NCBI RefSeq assembly: GCF_023715245.1
Contig: NZ_JAMBNV010000001.1
Location: 1,426,001-1,490,000, forward strand
Source of the DNA: Sporosarcina luteola
GTDB lineage: Bacteria; Bacillota; Bacilli; Bacillales_A; Planococcaceae
Direction of reading: 5' to 3'
DNA: 64,000 nt
The notes below the pieces were generated by a model, which was not told the DNA's origin, ran no database searches, and was given only the letters and a program-made list of their open reading frames with translations. A program made the position numbers and the translations under genes. Positions 24,567 to 33,519 of the stretch are shown here, in pieces. Every line of letters starts with the position of its first letter. Positions within the stretch are counted from its first letter, which is position 1.

Positions 24567-25013
24567 GTGAGACTGCTTGTACTGAATGGACCGAATTTGA
24601 ATCGGCTTGGCAAAAGAGAACCCGGAATCTATGGTGCTGAAACGTTGGAGGATGTGGAAAACAACATGAAATCCATCGCTAAAGAGCAACTTGTGGATAT
24701 TTCTTTTTATCAATCGAATGCGGAAGGTGCATTAATTGACAAAATCCATGAGGCAGAAGAGGCTGGGTGTGACGGGATCATCTTCAACCCCGGAGCCTAT
24801 ACACATACGAGCGTTGCATTAAGGGATGCGATCGCTTCTGTCGATGTACCAGTTATCGAAGTTCATATTTCGAATATACATAGTCGGGAACCATTCAGAC
24901 AAACATCAATGCTCGCACCAGTTTGCATAGGACAGCTGTCCGGCTTTGGCACAAGCGGATATGAGCTTGCACTCCATGCTTTCCTTCTCCGAAGAAAAGG
25001 GGTAAAGCTATGA
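24567..25013 (+). CDS. aroQ: type II 3-dehydroquinate dehydratase
   Basis: A 148-residue dodecameric dehydratase removing water from 3-dehydroquinate in chorismate synthesis. Signature: VLNGPNLNRLGKREPGIYG near residues 4-22 with catalytic Tyr (here in GIYGAETL), NPGAYTHTSVALRDAI with the active His, and EVHISNIHSREPFR. The start is GTG 24567. Its stop overlaps the pepQ start by four bases. Confidence 0.95.
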   Translation: MRLLVLNGPNLNRLGKREPGIYGAETLEDVENNMKSIAKEQLVDISFYQSNAEGALIDKIHEAEEAGCDGIIFNPGAYTHTSVALRDAIASVDVPVIEVHISNIHSREPFRQTSMLAPVCIGQLSGFGTSGYELALHAFLLRRKGVKL

Positions 25014-26068
25014 AACTGGCAAAATTGAGGGAAGCGTTGAAAGAATACGGTTTAGATGCATTATTGGTGACGAATCCATATAACAGACGTTATATGACTG
25101 GATTTACAGGCAGTGCGGGGGTTGCTATCGTTTCAGCTGATGATGCAGTGTTCATCACCGATTTCAGGTATACAGAACAGGCAGCCGAACAAGTGAAAGG
25201 CTTCCGCATCGTCAAGCATGAAAAAACGATTATTGAGGAAGTTTCCAACCAAGCAAAAGAAATGAAAATCAAAACATTAGGCTTTGAAAAAGATAATGTT
25301 TCTTTTGGCACGTACGAATTATATAATGACAAAGTGGATGCCGAACTGAAAGCAGTATCCGGAATTGTAGAAAAGCTTCGTATGGTAAAAAATGCTGATG
25401 AAATCGAGATTCTTCAACAAGCCGCGAAAATTGCGGATGATGCATTTGCTCATATTTGCACGTTCATCAAACCGGGAGTTACTGAGCTGGAAGTGTCGAA
25501 CGAACTTGAAATGTTCATGAGAAAACAAGGTGCAGCTTCATCTTCATTCGATACGATTGTAGCGTCAGGGGAGCGGGGTGCATTGCCGCACGGTGTCGCT
25601 TCAGACAAAGTGATTCAATCCGGCGAGCTGGTTACATTGGATTTTGGGGCGCTTTATAACGGCTATATTTCAGACATCACACGTACTGTCGCAGTAGGGG
25701 AGCCCTCAGAAAAAATGAAGGAAATCTATGAAGTGACCCTTGCAGCACAAGTATTGGCTTTGGAAAAGATCAAAGCGGGTATGACTGGAATAGAAGCGGA
25801 TGCAATCGCACGTGATTACATCAAGTCGAAGGGATATGGAGATGCCTTCGGACACTCGACAGGCCATGGCATCGGCTTGGAAGTGCATGAAGGTCCGGCA
25901 TTATCTTTCCGTTCAGAAACTGTACTTGTGCCGAACATGACTGTCACGGTCGAACCGGGCATTTATCTGCCTGGAATCGGCGGCGTCCGTATTGAGGATG
26001 ACATTATTATCACTGAAGACGGCAATGTCCGTTTGACACATTCACCTAAAGAATTGATCATCCTATAA
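25010..26068 (+). CDS. yqhT: Xaa-Pro aminopeptidase/dipeptidase family M24 (YqhT)
   Basis: A 352-residue metallopeptidase releasing or hydrolysing proline-adjacent residues. It has an N-terminal creatinase-like domain (about 1-130) and a C-terminal pita-bread domain. Dinuclear metal ligands are recognisable: [17 protein letters not shown] (two Asp), [16 protein letters not shown] (His), [12 protein letters not shown] (Glu) and VRIEDDIII (Glu). The start at 25010 overlaps the aroQ stop. It precedes efp, as in most Firmicutes. Confidence 0.92.
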   Translation: MKLAKLREALKEYGLDALLVTNPYNRRYMTGFTGSAGVAIVSADDAVFITDFRYTEQAAEQVKGFRIVKHEKTIIEEVSNQAKEMKIKTLGFEKDNVSFGTYELYNDKVDAELKAVSGIVEKLRMVKNADEIEILQQAAKIADDAFAHICTFIKPGVTELEVSNELEMFMRKQGAASSSFDTIVASGERGALPHGVASDKVIQSGELVTLDFGALYNGYISDITRTVAVGEPSEKMKEIYEVTLAAQVLALEKIKAGMTGIEADAIARDYIKSKGYGDAFGHSTGHGIGLEVHEGPALSFRSETVLVPNMTVTVEPGIYLPGIGGVRIEDDIIITEDGNVRLTHSPKELIIL

Positions 26069-26090
26069 CGAACAAAATGGAGGAAAAAGC

Positions 26091-26648
26091 ATGATTTCTG
26101 TAAATGAATTTAAGACAGGTCTGACAATCGAATTTGAAGGGGACATTTGGCGCATTATTGATTTCCAACACGTAAAGCCGGGAAAAGGTGCGGCATTCGT
26201 CCGTTCAAAACTGCGTAATCTGCGCACAGGAAATGTGAATGAAAAAACATTCCGTGCAGGCGAGAAAGTTGAAAAGGCGCAAATTGACAACCGTCGTATG
26301 CAGTACTTGTATGCCAATGGCGATGACCATGTCTTCATGGACAATGAATCGTACGAGCAAATCGAATTGCCTTCTGCGCAAATCAAAGAAGAATTGAACT
26401 ACTTGAGAGAAAACATGGAAGTTCATATCATCATGTTCAAAGATGAAATTCTCGGCGTTGATCTTCCGGTAACAGTCACACTTGAAGTTGCAGAAACTGA
26501 ACCAGGCATCAAAGGCGATACGGCAAGCGGCGGTTCGAAGCCGGCTACCTTGGAAACCGGTCTAATCGTCCAAGTTCCATTCTTCGTAAACGTCGGCGAT
26601 AAATTGATCATCAACACAGAAGAAGGCGAATACGTATCTAGAGCATAA
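26091..26648 (+). CDS. efp: translation elongation factor P
   Basis: A 185-residue factor that relieves ribosome stalling at polyproline. It begins [20 protein letters not shown] and has the domain I loop [14 protein letters not shown] with Lys32, the residue modified by 5-aminopentanol in B. subtilis. Domain [24 protein letters not shown] at the end. ATG follows GGAGGAAA. A terminator follows; spoIIIA genes come next. Confidence 0.96.
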   Translation: MISVNEFKTGLTIEFEGDIWRIIDFQHVKPGKGAAFVRSKLRNLRTGNVNEKTFRAGEKVEKAQIDNRRMQYLYANGDDHVFMDNESYEQIELPSAQIKEELNYLRENMEVHIIMFKDEILGVDLPVTVTLEVAETEPGIKGDTASGGSKPATLETGLIVQVPFFVNVGDKLIINTEEGEYVSRA

Positions 26649-26666
26649 TAAAGTTAAAGTGTTTTA

Positions 26667-26705
26667 CTCCAACTCTTAACAGGGTTGGGGTATTTTTATT
26701 TTTAG
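26667..26705 (+). terminator. efp terminator
   Basis: Stem ACTCCAAC (26667-26674) with GTTGGGGT (26685-26692), followed by TATTTTTATTTTT. Confidence 0.75.
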
Positions 26706-26717
26706 GCATGGATTGTA

Positions 26718-26746
26718 GCGGAAAGCGTCCTCCCGAAGCGTAAATC
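26718..26746. repeat. 29-bp fragment of dispersed inverted-repeat element
   Basis: The reverse complement matches 45614-45642 at 28 of 29 positions. It lies between efp and spoIIIAC, where yqhV-spoIIIAA-spoIIIAB sit in B. subtilis. Confidence 0.75.
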
Positions 26747-26819
26747 CATATTTCTCTACATAACTCCATCATATTTCTCCCCGCCCTCTCATAAGTTGTT
26801 CATGAAGGGGGAACCCGAA

Positions 26820-27029
26820 TTGGAATTGAATGATTTATTGCGTATTGCCGGAATTGGATTGGTTATCGGCTTTTTACATGTCTTCTTTGAACAGACCGGT
26901 AAGAAGGAGTTTTCTTTTTTCCTCTTCTTTGTAGCCTACATTTATATTGCCGCCGAAATGCTCCGTTTCCTTAGGATTTTCTTTACGGAAATTGCCGAGT
27001 TCTTTCAATGGCTCTCATTGGCATTCTAA
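26820..27029 (+). CDS. spoIIIAC: stage III sporulation protein AC
   Basis: A 69-residue protein with two membrane helices, matching SpoIIIAC (68 residues in B. subtilis): IAGIGLVIGFLHVFFEQTGK corresponds to the conserved N-terminal helix and QxGKKE loop. The start is TTG 26820, seven bases after AAGGGGGAA. Part of the mother-cell SpoIIIA complex linking to forespore SpoIIQ. Here it is the first gene; AA (the ATPase) and AB are absent upstream. Confidence 0.85.
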   Translation: MELNDLLRIAGIGLVIGFLHVFFEQTGKKEFSFFLFFVAYIYIAAEMLRFLRIFFTEIAEFFQWLSLAF

Positions 27030-27406
27030 TGGTTACGCTTTTCCAACTGGTCGTCATCTACCTCCTTCTCCTTATCGTGTCATTCGCTTCCAAGAGCTTG
27101 CAGCCAATAATTTACGCAGCAATTTTCTTCTTTTTTCTGTCGTATGTCGGTATTACAATCATCATACCTTTCGGAAAAACCTTTATGGACCTATTCGAAC
27201 CGTTGCCAGGATCCTACGCAAAGCTTTTGATAGGAAGCGTCTTTTTGTTTTATTTTTCGGAGATGATTGTGAAGCATGTGGCCGAAGCGGGGTATGAGTC
27301 GATTGCAGAGATTGCTACTTTGGCCATTAAAATCGCAATACTATCGCTATGGCTTCCGCAGTTATCCATGCTGCTTACTACGCTCTCCAAATTTATCATT
27401 AAATGA
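27029..27406 (+). CDS. spoIIIAD: stage III sporulation protein AD
   Basis: A 125-residue membrane protein with about four hydrophobic helices. KHVAEAGYESIAEIATLAIKI aligns with the SpoIIIAD conserved AEFGAQLTKDAGQ...IASKIELAGKI region. The start at 27029 overlaps the spoIIIAC stop (TAATG); an in-frame ATG at 27008 is less likely. SpoIIIAD has a membrane-channel role in the SpoIIIA apparatus. Confidence 0.82.
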   Translation: MVTLFQLVVIYLLLLIVSFASKSLQPIIYAAIFFFFLSYVGITIIIPFGKTFMDLFEPLPGSYAKLLIGSVFLFYFSEMIVKHVAEAGYESIAEIATLAIKIAILSLWLPQLSMLLTTLSKFIIK

Positions 27407-27421
27407 TCGGATGAAGAATCC

Positions 27422-28321
27422 ATGATGCCTATGCTAGAATCCGTTATCGGAACAGTCCTCTCCAGTTTCATTATCGTCATCATTTCAACTTTCATGGCCT
27501 TGGTACTCGATTTTCTTTTTCCTTCATTCACCAGGTGGACGAGAACCTTCCTGTTTTTCATCGTACTTACTGTAGTCCTGTACCCTGCGTATGAACATCT
27601 GCAAATGATTCGATCCATCACACAGACCGTCGCAACGATGTTCATATCCATTTATCCGTTATTGACTGCGAGTATCATTGCTTCCGGAGGCTCCTTCAGT
27701 ATGCTGAACTTTCAGCCCGCCATGCTGTTGTTCGCAAACGGTGCAGTCATCCTATCGGACAAGATCCTCATTCCTATGTTGTCTGCAGCATTGCTGTTTG
27801 ACATAGTTTCAAGGTTTCATCCAGCAATTCCATTTACGAGAATGGCAGATTTACTCAGGGGCTCCCTGATCGGCCTAGTTTCAGCCCTGGTCGCTGCTTA
27901 CTCCATATTCATCACTGCGGGCGGCACGATTTCATGGGCGTTGACTGGTGTGACAAGTGAACCGATCAAAAAGTTGATCAGTCAAAATATACCACTCGTG
28001 GGCTCATTCATGACGGACAGTTTAGGGGCAATCGGACGATATTCATCGGGTGCAAGCGTTTTCATCGGTGCCTGGCTCATCGTCACGATCTGGTCGGTAG
28101 CTCTTTTGCCGACGCTAAAGACGTTGTTGACCGGTTTTTTATACAGGTGGACAGCTGCACTTATTGAGCCGTTTGCGAATGAAGACATAACAGGAATACT
28201 CGATGATATCGGGAAGACGTTATTTGTACTTTGCGCTGTCTCTTTCCTAGTCGCATTTGCGTTCATCTATACCGCACTGTTTACTGTCATATTGGTCAAA
28301 TTGATTACCGTGGTGAAATGA
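27422..28321 (+). CDS. spoIIIAE: stage III sporulation protein AE, N-terminally shortened
   Basis: A 299-residue polytopic membrane protein. ISIYPLLTASIIASGGSFSM and LLFDIVSRFHPAIPFTRMADLLRGSLIG match the SpoIIIAE core. B. subtilis SpoIIIAE is about 399 residues with a signal peptide and an N-terminal soluble region; this protein starts where the first conserved membrane helix begins, so that part is missing and no upstream frame supplies it. 16 bases after spoIIIAD. Confidence 0.82.
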   Translation: MMPMLESVIGTVLSSFIIVIISTFMALVLDFLFPSFTRWTRTFLFFIVLTVVLYPAYEHLQMIRSITQTVATMFISIYPLLTASIIASGGSFSMLNFQPAMLLFANGAVILSDKILIPMLSAALLFDIVSRFHPAIPFTRMADLLRGSLIGLVSALVAAYSIFITAGGTISWALTGVTSEPIKKLISQNIPLVGSFMTDSLGAIGRYSSGASVFIGAWLIVTIWSVALLPTLKTLLTGFLYRWTAALIEPFANEDITGILDDIGKTLFVLCAVSFLVAFAFIYTALFTVILVKLITVVK

Positions 28322-28497
28322 GGGGTGGGATGCTGCAGTTTCTGACAGGCGTTTTATTCATCACAATAGCATCCTCCGTTTTACTATTATTGCTGCCGGC
28401 CGAGAAGGAGGAAGAATTCCTGCCACTCGTGAAAATGGCAATGGGAATTTGGATCATTCATTTCATAACGAGAATTTTTGGTCATAGCCTCTTCTGA
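28318..28497 (+). CDS. spoIIIAF: stage III sporulation protein AF, truncated form
   Basis: 59 residues with two membrane helices (LTGVLFITIASSVLLLLLPA and a second ending FGHSLF). This corresponds to the membrane part of SpoIIIAF, which in B. subtilis continues to about 206 residues with a soluble ring-building domain. That domain is absent; after the stop come ~65 non-coding bases. ATG 28318 overlaps the spoIIIAE stop; ATG 28330 is an alternative. Confidence 0.65.
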   Translation: MRGGMLQFLTGVLFITIASSVLLLLLPAEKEEEFLPLVKMAMGIWIIHFITRIFGHSLF

Positions 28498-28564
28498 ACA
28501 AGCATAATATGCATCATAGATAACACGAACCATATCCGGCTCGAAGGGATGAGATGGTGATCAT

Positions 28565-28987
28565 ATGCAAAAGCCAAAACGAAAAGTTCATATGCTCTTC
28601 ATCGGAACGCTGCTAGCGGTTTTCATCATTTTCATCAATTCAACGATTGGTTCGATGGGAGGGGAGAAAGGGAAAGGGGAGGAGAGCCGGAAGGAAGCTC
28701 AGCTTGAACAAGCTTTGATGAAGATCGAAGGGGTTGGGGAAGTATTCATCCATTTCCATTACGATCAACAAGAAGAACCAAGCCCATTATCTGGATATTT
28801 TTCAGGCACCGGGTCCTCATCAGTAAAAAAGAATCCGCTCCAGGGAGTTTTAGTCGTTGCAGAAGGGGCGGACAATCCTAAAACGAAAAATGAATTAACT
28901 AGAATCTTGTCGACGGTTCTTCAGTTGCCTGAACATCGGATAGTCGTCGAAGAAATGAAAAGGGGGATACACGTTGAAAGCGAATAA
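28565..28987 (+). CDS. spoIIIAG: stage III sporulation protein AG, short form
   Basis: A 140-residue protein with one membrane helix (about residues 9-28) and a ring-building-like domain (LEQALMKIEGVGEVFIHFHY, then GVLVVAEGADNPKTKNELTR). B. subtilis SpoIIIAG is about 229 residues and carries an extra beta-rich insertion that forms a cup; the insertion is reduced to a ~25-residue Ser/Gly-rich loop here. Overlaps spoIIIAH by 14 bases. Confidence 0.8.
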   Translation: MQKPKRKVHMLFIGTLLAVFIIFINSTIGSMGGEKGKGEESRKEAQLEQALMKIEGVGEVFIHFHYDQQEEPSPLSGYFSGTGSSSVKKNPLQGVLVVAEGADNPKTKNELTRILSTVLQLPEHRIVVEEMKRGIHVESE

Positions 28988-29516
28988 ACGTACAGTATGG
29001 TTCTTGACTTTACTAAGTCTAGTAGCGGTCATCTCGATCTACTATTTGAAGAAGGAAACACCGATGTCTCTAGATGGAATGGCAATCTTCGGTGATAAAG
29101 ATGCAGTAACTGTCTCAAAACCGGGCGATGTTGAAGGAGAAACGAAAACCGTTTATGCAGACTCTATGTTGTTTGAAGAAATGAGAATGCAAGTGTTAAA
29201 TGAAAGAAGCAGCTTAAAGGATCAATTGTTAACTAAAGTTCAATCTCCCGATACGACCGCTGAAGAAAAAAGCGCAGCGTATGATGAAATGGCAGAACTC
29301 ACCAAACGTACATCTGCTGAAGATTTAATGGAAACACAATTAAAGGCACTAGGCTATCCGGAAGCGTTCGTTCGTAAAGATAATGGCAAGGTAAGTGTGG
29401 CTGTAATCGCGGAAGATGGCGGACATTCCACAAAAATGGCGGCGGAAATTACACAATATGTACTGACGAGTTGGGAAGATGCACGTACCGTCCAAGTCGA
29501 CTTTATGGAAAAATGA
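28974..29516 (+). CDS. spoIIIAH: stage III sporulation protein AH
   Basis: A 180-residue protein with an N-terminal membrane helix (about residues 7-24) and an extracytoplasmic EscJ-like ring-building domain; SAEDLMETQLKALGYPEAFV and ITQYVLTSWEDARTVQVDFM fit SpoIIIAH. It would pair with SpoIIQ across the intermembrane space during engulfment. Start: TTG/ATG near 28974 within the end of spoIIIAG. Last gene of the reduced operon, followed by a terminator. Confidence 0.85.
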   Translation: MKANKRTVWFLTLLSLVAVISIYYLKKETPMSLDGMAIFGDKDAVTVSKPGDVEGETKTVYADSMLFEEMRMQVLNERSSLKDQLLTKVQSPDTTAEEKSAAYDEMAELTKRTSAEDLMETQLKALGYPEAFVRKDNGKVSVAVIAEDGGHSTKMAAEITQYVLTSWEDARTVQVDFMEK

Positions 29517-29523
29517 TTAAATG

Positions 29524-29546
29524 AGGCCCTAAATGGGTCTTTTTCT
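29524..29546 (+). terminator. spoIIIA terminator
   Basis: Stem AGGCCC with GGGTCT around TAAAT, then TTTTTCTTTTT. Confidence 0.65.
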
Positions 29547-29657
29547 TTTTATTTTACCGTATTTCACAGTAAATCCAGTATATCTATTTCAATATGCTTG
29601 AAAAACGTCTAAAATAGGGAGGAGGTACGTAAATAAAAATGAGTCAGGAGAATTGTC

Positions 29658-30176
29658 ATGTTGAAAATTCAAGAAATCCGTGAAATCATTAAATTAATTG
29701 ATCAATCTTCAATTGAAAAATTTACATTCGAATCAGAAGGAACAAAGATTAAGCTCGAAAAAGCGAATGGTGCACACCAAGTTCCAGTACAAGCAGAACA
29801 ACGGAAAGAGGAGCCTGTTCAGCAAGCTCAACCTGCCGTCCAAGAGACGAAGAAGGAACAGTCAGAGCAAGCACCTGCTAAACAAGAGAGCAAAGAGCCT
29901 TCCACAGAATCATCAGCTGCAGAAAACGATCCATCTTTGCATAAGATAACCTCTCCGATGGTTGGGACATTTTACAAGTCTTCATCTCCTGAAGCGGATC
30001 CTTACGTGCAAACAGGCGACTCTGTCAAATCGGATTCAATTGTTTGTATTGTTGAGGCAATGAAGCTATTCAATGAAATCGAAGCGGAAGTTTCCGGAGA
30101 AATCGTGGAGATACTTGTGGAAGATGGTCAGTTGGTCGAATATGGACAGCCTCTCTTCCTAGTCAAACAGAAGTGA
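29658..30176 (+). CDS. accB: biotin carboxyl carrier protein of acetyl-CoA carboxylase
   Basis: A 172-residue protein: N-terminal helix ([20 protein letters not shown]), a Gln/Glu/Ser-rich linker (about 45-95), then the biotinyl domain with [13 protein letters not shown]; the Lys in EAMK is biotinylated. Carries carboxybiotin between AccC and AccDA in fatty-acid synthesis. The start lies behind GGAG with a 10-nt spacer. Directly followed by accC. Confidence 0.95.
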   Translation: MLKIQEIREIIKLIDQSSIEKFTFESEGTKIKLEKANGAHQVPVQAEQRKEEPVQQAQPAVQETKKEQSEQAPAKQESKEPSTESSAAENDPSLHKITSPMVGTFYKSSSPEADPYVQTGDSVKSDSIVCIVEAMKLFNEIEAEVSGEIVEILVEDGQLVEYGQPLFLVKQK

Positions 30177-30190
30177 GGGGGCAAACTACA

Positions 30191-31534
30191 ATGAAAAAAG
30201 TATTAATAGCAAACCGGGGCGAAATAGCGGTAAGGATCATCCGGGCATGCAAAGAAATGGGTATTCAAACAGTCGCGGTCTATTCGGAAGCGGATCGGGA
30301 AGCACTTCATGTTGAACTTGCAGACGAAGCATATTGCATCGGACCGAAACTTTCGAAGGACAGCTATTTGAACTTTTCAAATATCATCAGTATCGCCAAA
30401 TTGACAGGTTGTGATGGAATTCATCCGGGTTATGGATTCCTCGCTGAAAATGCGAGCTTCGCGGAACTTTGTGAGGAAGTTAATATTGAATTCATCGGTC
30501 CGACTGCTGACGCGATTTCCCGAATGGGAACAAAAGACGTGGCAAGGGAAACGATGAAACAAGCAGGCGTTCCGATTGTTCCAGGATCCGACGGAATTGT
30601 CGCAGATGAAATTGAAGGCCTGAAAGTGGCACAAGAGATTGGCTTCCCAGTCATCATCAAAGCGACTGCAGGCGGTGGCGGCAAAGGGATCAGGGTTGCC
30701 AGGGATGAAGAGGAATTGGCCAAAGGTATTAAGATTACGCAGAAAGAAGCTGCAGCAGCATTTGGAAACCCCGGCGTATACCTTGAAAAGTATATTGAAG
30801 AGTTCAGGCATGTTGAAGTGCAAGTCCTAGCAGATAAGCACGGCAATACGATCCATTTTGGGGAACGTGATTGTTCCATTCAACGAAGGATGCAAAAGCT
30901 CGTAGAGGAAGCTCCTTCGCCAGCCCTTACTCCGAAGCTGCGCGAAAAGATGGGGGAAGCCGCTGTCAAAGCTGCTGAGGCTGTAAACTACCGAGGCGCG
31001 GGAACAGTCGAATTCATCTTTGATCATATCAATCAGGAATTTTATTTTATGGAAATGAATACACGTATTCAGGTAGAGCATCCAGTAACCGAGATGATTA
31101 CTGGAATCGATCTGATTCAACAGCAATTGAAGATCGCAGCGGGTGAAAAGCTTGCTTATCGTCAAAAGGATATCAAGATTAACGGTTGGTCGATCGAGTG
31201 CCGGATCAATGCAGAGAATCCGGCGAAAAACTTCATGCCTTCACCCGGAAAAGTGACAATGTACATGCCGCCCGGCGGTTTTGGAGTCAGGGTCGATTCA
31301 GCAATGTATACGGGTTACACGATTCCGCCGTTTTACGATTCCATGGTGGCGAAGCTGATTGTTCATGCTGATACGCGCGAAGAAGCTGTTGCAAGGATGA
31401 AACGAGCACTTGACGAATTCATCATCGAGGGTGTCGATACGACGATTCCTTTCCATTTGAATTTGATGGACCATGAAGTGTTCAAATCCGGTGATTTTGA
31501 TACGAAGTTCCTTGAGAAATATACAGTCATGTAG
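30191..31534 (+). CDS. accC: biotin carboxylase subunit of acetyl-CoA carboxylase
   Basis: A 447-residue ATP-grasp enzyme charging biotin with bicarbonate. Starts [19 protein letters not shown]; glycine loop [20 protein letters not shown] near residue 160; [16 protein letters not shown] near 286-301. The start at 30191 follows GAGGGGG. Same operon as accB and probably yqhY. May also serve the propionyl-CoA branch through the carboxylase beta subunit at the window's end, which is inference. Confidence 0.96.
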   Translation: MKKVLIANRGEIAVRIIRACKEMGIQTVAVYSEADREALHVELADEAYCIGPKLSKDSYLNFSNIISIAKLTGCDGIHPGYGFLAENASFAELCEEVNIEFIGPTADAISRMGTKDVARETMKQAGVPIVPGSDGIVADEIEGLKVAQEIGFPVIIKATAGGGGKGIRVARDEEELAKGIKITQKEAAAAFGNPGVYLEKYIEEFRHVEVQVLADKHGNTIHFGERDCSIQRRMQKLVEEAPSPALTPKLREKMGEAAVKAAEAVNYRGAGTVEFIFDHINQEFYFMEMNTRIQVEHPVTEMITGIDLIQQQLKIAAGEKLAYRQKDIKINGWSIECRINAENPAKNFMPSPGKVTMYMPPGGFGVRVDSAMYTGYTIPPFYDSMVAKLIVHADTREEAVARMKRALDEFIIEGVDTTIPFHLNLMDHEVFKSGDFDTKFLEKYTVM

Positions 31535-31617
31535 TAAATGGATAACCCGGCTAGCGCAGAGAAAGTTTAGACGTTTAGTCCGGGCATGAAATGCATAGGA
31601 GAGGGAGGAGAAGTGGA

Positions 31618-32019
31618 ATGGCTGATAAGGTAAATCCTTCATTCGCAGGAAAGAGTTCAAAAGGAGACGAGGTTTTAGGCCGTGTTCAATTGGCTCCTGA
31701 AGTGCTTGAAGTTATCATCGGCATTGCAACGAACGAAGTCGACGGCGTAGCAACGACGAAAGGCAACTTCGCGACAGGGGTTGCGGAGAAGTTCGGCAAG
31801 GTGTTCCATGGAAAAGGGGTCAAGACGGATTGGACTGGTGATAGACTCGTTATCGATGTATATTGCGTCGTCCAATATGGCCACTCGATCCCCACTGTAG
31901 CGACGGAGATTCAAAGGCAGATCCGACATGCTGTTTACAATATGACTTCGCTCGAGACGGAAGAAGTGAATGTCCATATAACTGGCATCGATTTCGATAC
32001 ATCTCCTGAATCAGAATGA
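31618..32019 (+). CDS. yqhY: Asp23/Gls24 family protein YqhY
   Basis: A 133-residue Asp23-family protein: GRVQLAPEVLEVIIGIATNE, VDGVATTKGNF and an acidic C-terminus with VNVHITGIDFDTS. YqhY is encoded after accBC in Firmicutes and has been linked to control of acetyl-CoA carboxylase; that link is from the literature on B. subtilis. The start at 31618 follows GGGAGGAG. Followed by a 13-bp hairpin. Confidence 0.92.
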   Translation: MADKVNPSFAGKSSKGDEVLGRVQLAPEVLEVIIGIATNEVDGVATTKGNFATGVAEKFGKVFHGKGVKTDWTGDRLVIDVYCVVQYGHSIPTVATEIQRQIRHAVYNMTSLETEEVNVHITGIDFDTSPESE

Positions 32020-32023
32020 TCTG

Positions 32024-32052
32024 AAAAGCATCGTCCATTGGATGGTGCTTTT
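32024..32052 (+). terminator. terminator after yqhY
   Basis: 13-bp imperfect stem AAAAGCATCGTCC / GGATGGTGCTTTT with an ATT loop; U-tract within and just after the stem. Confidence 0.65.
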
Positions 32053-32131
32053 CAACTTGTCCTGCTATATCTTCGTCAAGTGAATATGCTATGATAAAGC
32101 CCAAGAGACACAGTAGTGGAGGAGACAGACA

Positions 32132-32512
32132 ATGAAACGAAGAGAAGCACGTGAAAAGGCTATCCAAACGCTTTTTCAATTGGACAATACGGAAATGTCG
32201 ATTGAGGAAGCGATTACTTATATAATGGAACGGCCAATCGACCCTTTCTATGAATCACTCGTCAAAGGGACGACTGAATATCGAGACGAAGTGGACAAGG
32301 CATTGTCAAGCAAGCTCGAAAACTGGTCGCTTGACCGATTGCCGAAAATCGAAAGGACGATTTTGAGATTGGCGGTCTATGAACTACTGCATCATGACGA
32401 CGTGCCCCATAGAGTCATCTTGAACGAAGCAGTCGAGCTATGTAAGCAATTCGGAGATGAAAAGTCAGGTCGCTTTGTCAATGGCGTCCTATCGAAATTC
32501 GAAGAGAAATAA
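32132..32512 (+). CDS. nusB: transcription antitermination factor NusB
   Basis: A 126-residue all-helical RNA-binding factor starting MKRREAREKAIQTLFQLD, with LPKIERTILRLAVYELLHHD and VILNEAVELCKQFGDEKSGR, the canonical NusB blocks. It binds boxA with S10 to prevent early termination in rRNA operons. GGAGGAG precedes the start. First gene of a run nusB-folD-xseA-xseB-ispA-dxs-tlyA-argR-recN. Confidence 0.95.
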   Translation: MKRREAREKAIQTLFQLDNTEMSIEEAITYIMERPIDPFYESLVKGTTEYRDEVDKALSSKLENWSLDRLPKIERTILRLAVYELLHHDDVPHRVILNEAVELCKQFGDEKSGRFVNGVLSKFEEK

Positions 32513-32536
32513 GACTGTAAAGTGGAGGGAAATCGG

Positions 32537-33403
32537 ATGACCGCAAAAATTATAGATGGCGTGGCGATCGGCAAAGAACTCAGAGGGGAAATAAAGCAAG
32601 GGGTCGGCATTCTGGTAGAATCCGGCTGCAAACCTGGTCTTGCAGTCATCCTCGTAGGAGAAGATCCCGCATCGCAAACATATGTGAAGAACAAGGAGAA
32701 GTCCAGTGTCGAAGCCGGCATGAAATCGGAACTGATCAGATTACCAAAAACGGTGACTGAACTGGATTTATTGGCACATGTCAATAAATTGAATAACGAT
32801 GATTCCATCCATGGCATTTTAGTCCAATTGCCTTTGCCGGAGCATATTAATGAAGATCTTGTAATCCAAGCGATTGACCCAAGCAAGGATGTAGACGGAT
32901 TCCATCCACAAAATGTCGGGAAGATGATGATCGGGCAAGAGACCTTCCTTCCATGCACCCCACACGGAATAATGGAAATGTTGGAACGTTCCGGCGTTGA
33001 TATCGCAGGAAAGCACGCTGTTATAATCGGAAGAAGCAATATTGTCGGTAAACCGATGGGACAACTTCTGCTTCAAAAAGACGCTACAGTGACATACTGC
33101 CATTCAAGAACAAAGGACCTTCCGTCATTTACAAAACAGGCTGATATTTTGATCGTTGCCATCGGTCGGGCAAAATTTGTAACGGACGAACATATTAAAG
33201 AGGGTGCAGTTGTCATTGATGTCGGTATGAATCGTGATGAAAACGGCAAATTATGCGGGGACGTCGATTTTGAGAAAGCGAAGACTGTCGCTTCTGCCAT
33301 CACTCCTGTTCCAGGCGGTGTCGGTCCGATGACCATTACGATGCTTTTGAAAAACACATTGCAAAGTGCCGAATCGGCATGCCAAGAAGGCAAGTCGCAA
33401 TAA
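32537..33403 (+). CDS. folD: methylenetetrahydrofolate dehydrogenase / cyclohydrolase FolD
   Basis: A 288-residue bifunctional enzyme interconverting 5,10-methylene-THF and 10-formyl-THF. Catalytic YVKNKEK (Tyr, Lys) near residues 51-57, [20 protein letters not shown], and NADP-site [15 protein letters not shown] near 166-180. [13 protein letters not shown] closes the family pattern. The start at 32537 is preferred to 32522 because GGAGGGAAA precedes it. Supplies one-carbon units along with gcvT and yqgN. Confidence 0.96.
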   Translation: MTAKIIDGVAIGKELRGEIKQGVGILVESGCKPGLAVILVGEDPASQTYVKNKEKSSVEAGMKSELIRLPKTVTELDLLAHVNKLNNDDSIHGILVQLPLPEHINEDLVIQAIDPSKDVDGFHPQNVGKMMIGQETFLPCTPHGIMEMLERSGVDIAGKHAVIIGRSNIVGKPMGQLLLQKDATVTYCHSRTKDLPSFTKQADILIVAIGRAKFVTDEHIKEGAVVIDVGMNRDENGKLCGDVDFEKAKTVASAITPVPGGVGPMTITMLLKNTLQSAESACQEGKSQ

Positions 33404-33519
33404 CGGAGGGTAAACGGATTTTGGGTACCCGCCTTAATTAATCATAAAACGAAGAGCTACGCTGTTTTTCATAGGAAAGACAGCGTTTCTATACGTCTGA
33501 ATTTCCGGGGGTGAAGTTA

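Noticed and set aside
32392-33039. Antisense frame of 215 codons over nusB and folD
   Set aside because: Crosses two well-defined genes on the other strand and has no recognisable domain.
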